Shown here in pieces: positions 61,938 through 64,000 of a stretch of DNA of 64,000 nucleotides (position 1 is its first letter; every line of letters begins with the position of its first letter). Under the pieces are notes generated by a model. That model did no database searches and was not told the DNA's origin. It saw only the letters and a list, made by a program, of their open reading frames with translations. The translations under genes were made by a program, and so were the position numbers. The DNA is from Lentilitoribacter sp. Alg239-R112 (GTDB taxonomy: Bacteria; Pseudomonadota; Alphaproteobacteria; Rhizobiales; Rhizobiaceae), in the NCBI RefSeq assembly GCF_900537175.1, contig NZ_LS999835.1, forward strand, positions 248,001 to 312,000, in the 5' to 3' direction.

Positions 61938-63974
61938 ATGACACTTCAAGATGTACAATCCTTTGCCCACGGCAAATGGATACCGGTCGGAAAAGGCGCG
62001 CGCAGCATTGAAAATGCGGTCACCGGAGAGGTCTTCGCACAAGCGGGTAATGCCGATCTTGATGTACAAGCTATGCTTGACCATGCACGCGATGTGGGCG
62101 GGCCTGCATTACGCAAAATGACTTTTCATGATAGAGCACGAATGCTCAAAGCGTTGGCGCTTCACTTAGGCAAACATAAACAAGCACTTTACGACATGTC
62201 ATTTGCATCGGGTGCAACACAATCCGATCATCTCATTGATATTGATGGGGGCATCGGCACTATGTTTGTTTTTGCGTCCAAAGGGCGTCGGGAAATGCCA
62301 GATGCGCATGTTTATCTTGATGGTGAGGTTGAACAGCTTAGCCGCAATGGCACATTTTTGGGGCAACATATATGCACGCCTCTGCAAGGTGTTGCGGTGC
62401 ATATTAATGCATTTAACTTTCCCGTTTGGGGCATGTTGGAGAAGCTGGCTCCGACCCTGCTTGCAGGTGTTCCTGCGATTGTAAAGCCAGCAACAGCGAC
62501 CTGTTATATTACCGAATTAGCGGTACGCATTATGCTGGACAGTGGCATATTGCCAGCGGGCAGTTTGCAACTTGTGTCAGGCGGGTTGGGCGATATGCTT
62601 GATCGATTGACATGCCAAGATGTTGTCGGGTTCACCGGCTCTGCGTGGACGGCAGGGAAGCTGCGCTCCATGCCACATATTTTGGAAAATTCAATTCGCT
62701 TTGTTGCAGAGCAGGACAGTCTGAATTCTTCGATTCTTGGCCCTGATGCCAAACCGGGAACACCTGAATTTGATCTCTTTATCAAAGAAGTTCAACGGGA
62801 AATGACGACAAAGGCTGGGCAGAAATGTACAGCTATTCGCCGTATCTTTGCACCAAAGCAACATGTGGAGGCTGCCATTGAGGCACTTTCTGCGCGTTTG
62901 GAGAAAACGCTGATCGGAGATCCCTCGAATGAAGCGACACGCATGGGTGCACTCGTATCCAACGATCAAAAACGTGATGTACTACAGAAGGTAGATATCA
63001 TTGCGAAGGAAGCCGAGCGGGTTTTTGGAAACCCTAACAGTTTCGAGGTGAGCGGTGCTGATGCTGCAAAGGGTGCATTCTTGCCGCCTATGCTGTTTCA
63101 TTGTGCTGATCCCAACAAGGCAGAGCGCATTCATGATACGGAAGCGTTTGGTCCTGTTTCAACTATCATGGGATATGATAATCTTGATCACGCAATCCAA
63201 TTGGTCAATCGTGGGCAAGGTAGTTTGGTTGCTTCCGTGATTACCCATGATCCAGAAGTTGCCAAAAATGTTGCTCTTGGCGCAGGTGCATTTCATGGCC
63301 GTCTTTATTTTAATAATCGAGACAGTATGAAAGAAAGCACAGGGCATGGCTCTCCATTGCCTCATATGGTTCACGGTGGTCCGGGCCGTGCTGGTGGTGG
63401 CGAAGAATTGGGTGGTGTGCGCGGTGTGACACATTACATGCAACGCACAGCGGTTCAGGGTTCGCCAGATATTTTATCCGCCATCGGTAATGTTTGGGTT
63501 CCAGGCTCAGTTGAGAAAAAAGCGCCTGCGCATCCGTTCACACGGACTTTTCATGAGTTGGAAATTGGTGAAACAATTCACACAGCACCGCGAACCATTA
63601 CTATTGAAGATATTGAGCATTTTGCCAGCTTCACCGGCGATACGTTCTACGCTCATATGAATGAAGAAGCAGCCAAACGAAACCCATTTTTCCCCGGTCG
63701 GGTTGCGCATGGTTACTTGCTTTTAAGTTTTGCAGCTGGATTGTTTGTGGAACCAAATGAAGGACCCGTGCTGGCAAATACGGGACTGGATAGTCTGCGT
63801 TTTATGAAACCGGTTGAGGCTGGTGATGACATTCAAGTACGCTTGAGTGTAAAGAAAAAAACACCGCGCAATGATGAATATGGTGAGGTACGCTGGCATG
63901 TAACGCTGACCAATCAGGATAAGGATTTAGTTGCGGAGTATGAGCTTTTGACCATGAATGCCTACGAGGTTTGA
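61938..63974 (+). CDS. paaZ: oxepin-CoA hydrolase / aldehyde dehydrogenase
   Basis: A 678-residue bifunctional enzyme. The N-terminal aldehyde dehydrogenase has AVHINAFNFPVWGMLEKLAP (about residues 152-171) and the catalytic cysteine in MTTKAGQKCTAIRRIF (about 295). The C-terminal MaoC-type hydratase has IEDIEHFASFTGDTFYAHMN (about 556-575) and FPGRVAHGYLLLSFAAGLF (about 585-603). It opens the oxepin-CoA ring and oxidises the aldehyde. It follows the fused gene by 25 bp and ends 26 bp before the window edge. Confidence 0.96.
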   Translation: MTLQDVQSFAHGKWIPVGKGARSIENAVTGEVFAQAGNADLDVQAMLDHARDVGGPALRKMTFHDRARMLKALALHLGKHKQALYDMSFASGATQSDHLIDIDGGIGTMFVFASKGRREMPDAHVYLDGEVEQLSRNGTFLGQHICTPLQGVAVHINAFNFPVWGMLEKLAPTLLAGVPAIVKPATATCYITELAVRIMLDSGILPAGSLQLVSGGLGDMLDRLTCQDVVGFTGSAWTAGKLRSMPHILENSIRFVAEQDSLNSSILGPDAKPGTPEFDLFIKEVQREMTTKAGQKCTAIRRIFAPKQHVEAAIEALSARLEKTLIGDPSNEATRMGALVSNDQKRDVLQKVDIIAKEAERVFGNPNSFEVSGADAAKGAFLPPMLFHCADPNKAERIHDTEAFGPVSTIMGYDNLDHAIQLVNRGQGSLVASVITHDPEVAKNVALGAGAFHGRLYFNNRDSMKESTGHGSPLPHMVHGGPGRAGGGEELGGVRGVTHYMQRTAVQGSPDILSAIGNVWVPGSVEKKAPAHPFTRTFHELEIGETIHTAPRTITIEDIEHFASFTGDTFYAHMNEEAAKRNPFFPGRVAHGYLLLSFAAGLFVEPNEGPVLANTGLDSLRFMKPVEAGDDIQVRLSVKKKTPRNDEYGEVRWHVTLTNQDKDLVAEYELLTMNAYEV

Positions 63975-64000
63975 TTGCTTACCAGCCTATTGAAGGGGTT

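Noticed and set aside
1..64000. CRISPR array, rRNA operon, prophage or transposase
   Set aside because: No regularly spaced repeats, rRNA-like sequence, phage structural genes or transposase motifs were seen on either strand.

Overview
The window is 64 kb of an AT-rich alphaproteobacterial chromosome. It is densely coding, with no rRNA, CRISPR array, prophage or insertion sequence that I can see. The best fit is a Hyphomicrobiales (Rhizobiales)-like, possibly marine bacterium. The evidence is a rhizobial-type fructose ABC operon (frcR-frcBCAK), a perfect Irr-type iron-control palindrome, a three-component BioMNY biotin transporter, and Rhizobiales-style aromatic catabolism genes. This placement is inferred from gene content, not from a phylogeny.

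Layout. 1-1.5 kb: start of a pyrimidine-degradation-type amidohydrolase, a small ORF and a RutR-like TetR regulator. 1.6-7.3 kb: an iron locus on the minus strand (Cys-rich protein, imelysin, di-haem oxidoreductase, second imelysin, DUF1513 protein) behind the Irr-type box. 7.3-14.5 kb: tyrosine/homogentisate catabolism, with hppD, a small Rieske protein and an aromatic aminotransferase on one strand, and hmgA, fumarylacetoacetase and maiA on the other, with a MarR regulator on either side. 14.5-19.7 kb: frcR divergent from frcBCAK, with a 33-bp palindromic operator between them. 19.7-21.5 kb: a two-gene islet between a tRNA-Arg(CCT) gene and a copy of its 3' end. 21.5-40.5 kb: mostly housekeeping (methyltransferase, M20 amidohydrolase, DD-carboxypeptidase, cobalamin adenosyltransferase, rhomboid, hybrid histidine kinase, YggT, DUF167, ppa, typA, aldo/keto reductase, dcp-type peptidase, argG, LysE exporter, mmsB, enoyl-CoA hydratase). 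40.7-46.8 kb: bioY and bioMN, followed by a tightly overlapping string of nitroreductase, DUF1284, AMP-forming acyl ligase, unusual thiolase and MaoC-type dehydratase. 46.8-49.7 kb: a TRAP transporter. 49.9-64 kb: a phenylacetate (paa) catabolic region with its own TetR regulator and a sulfide:quinone-reductase-like gene pair in the middle.

The catabolic blocks are close to complete. Tyrosine can go by transamination, HppD, HmgA, MaiA and fumarylacetoacetase to fumarate and acetoacetate. Phenylacetate can go by PaaK, PaaABCDE, PaaG, PaaZ, a fused PaaF/PaaH protein and PaaJ to acetyl-CoA and succinyl-CoA. A shared palindrome upstream of the TRAP operon/paaJ and of paaG/paaH suggests that one regulator controls transporter and pathway together.

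The two most promising places for undescribed biology are the tRNA-Arg islet, whose second protein carries a COQ4-type HDxxHx11E motif, and the biotin-transporter-linked CoA enzyme operon, whose thiolase has lost two of the four usual catalytic residues. All calls come from reading the sequence; no database search was run.
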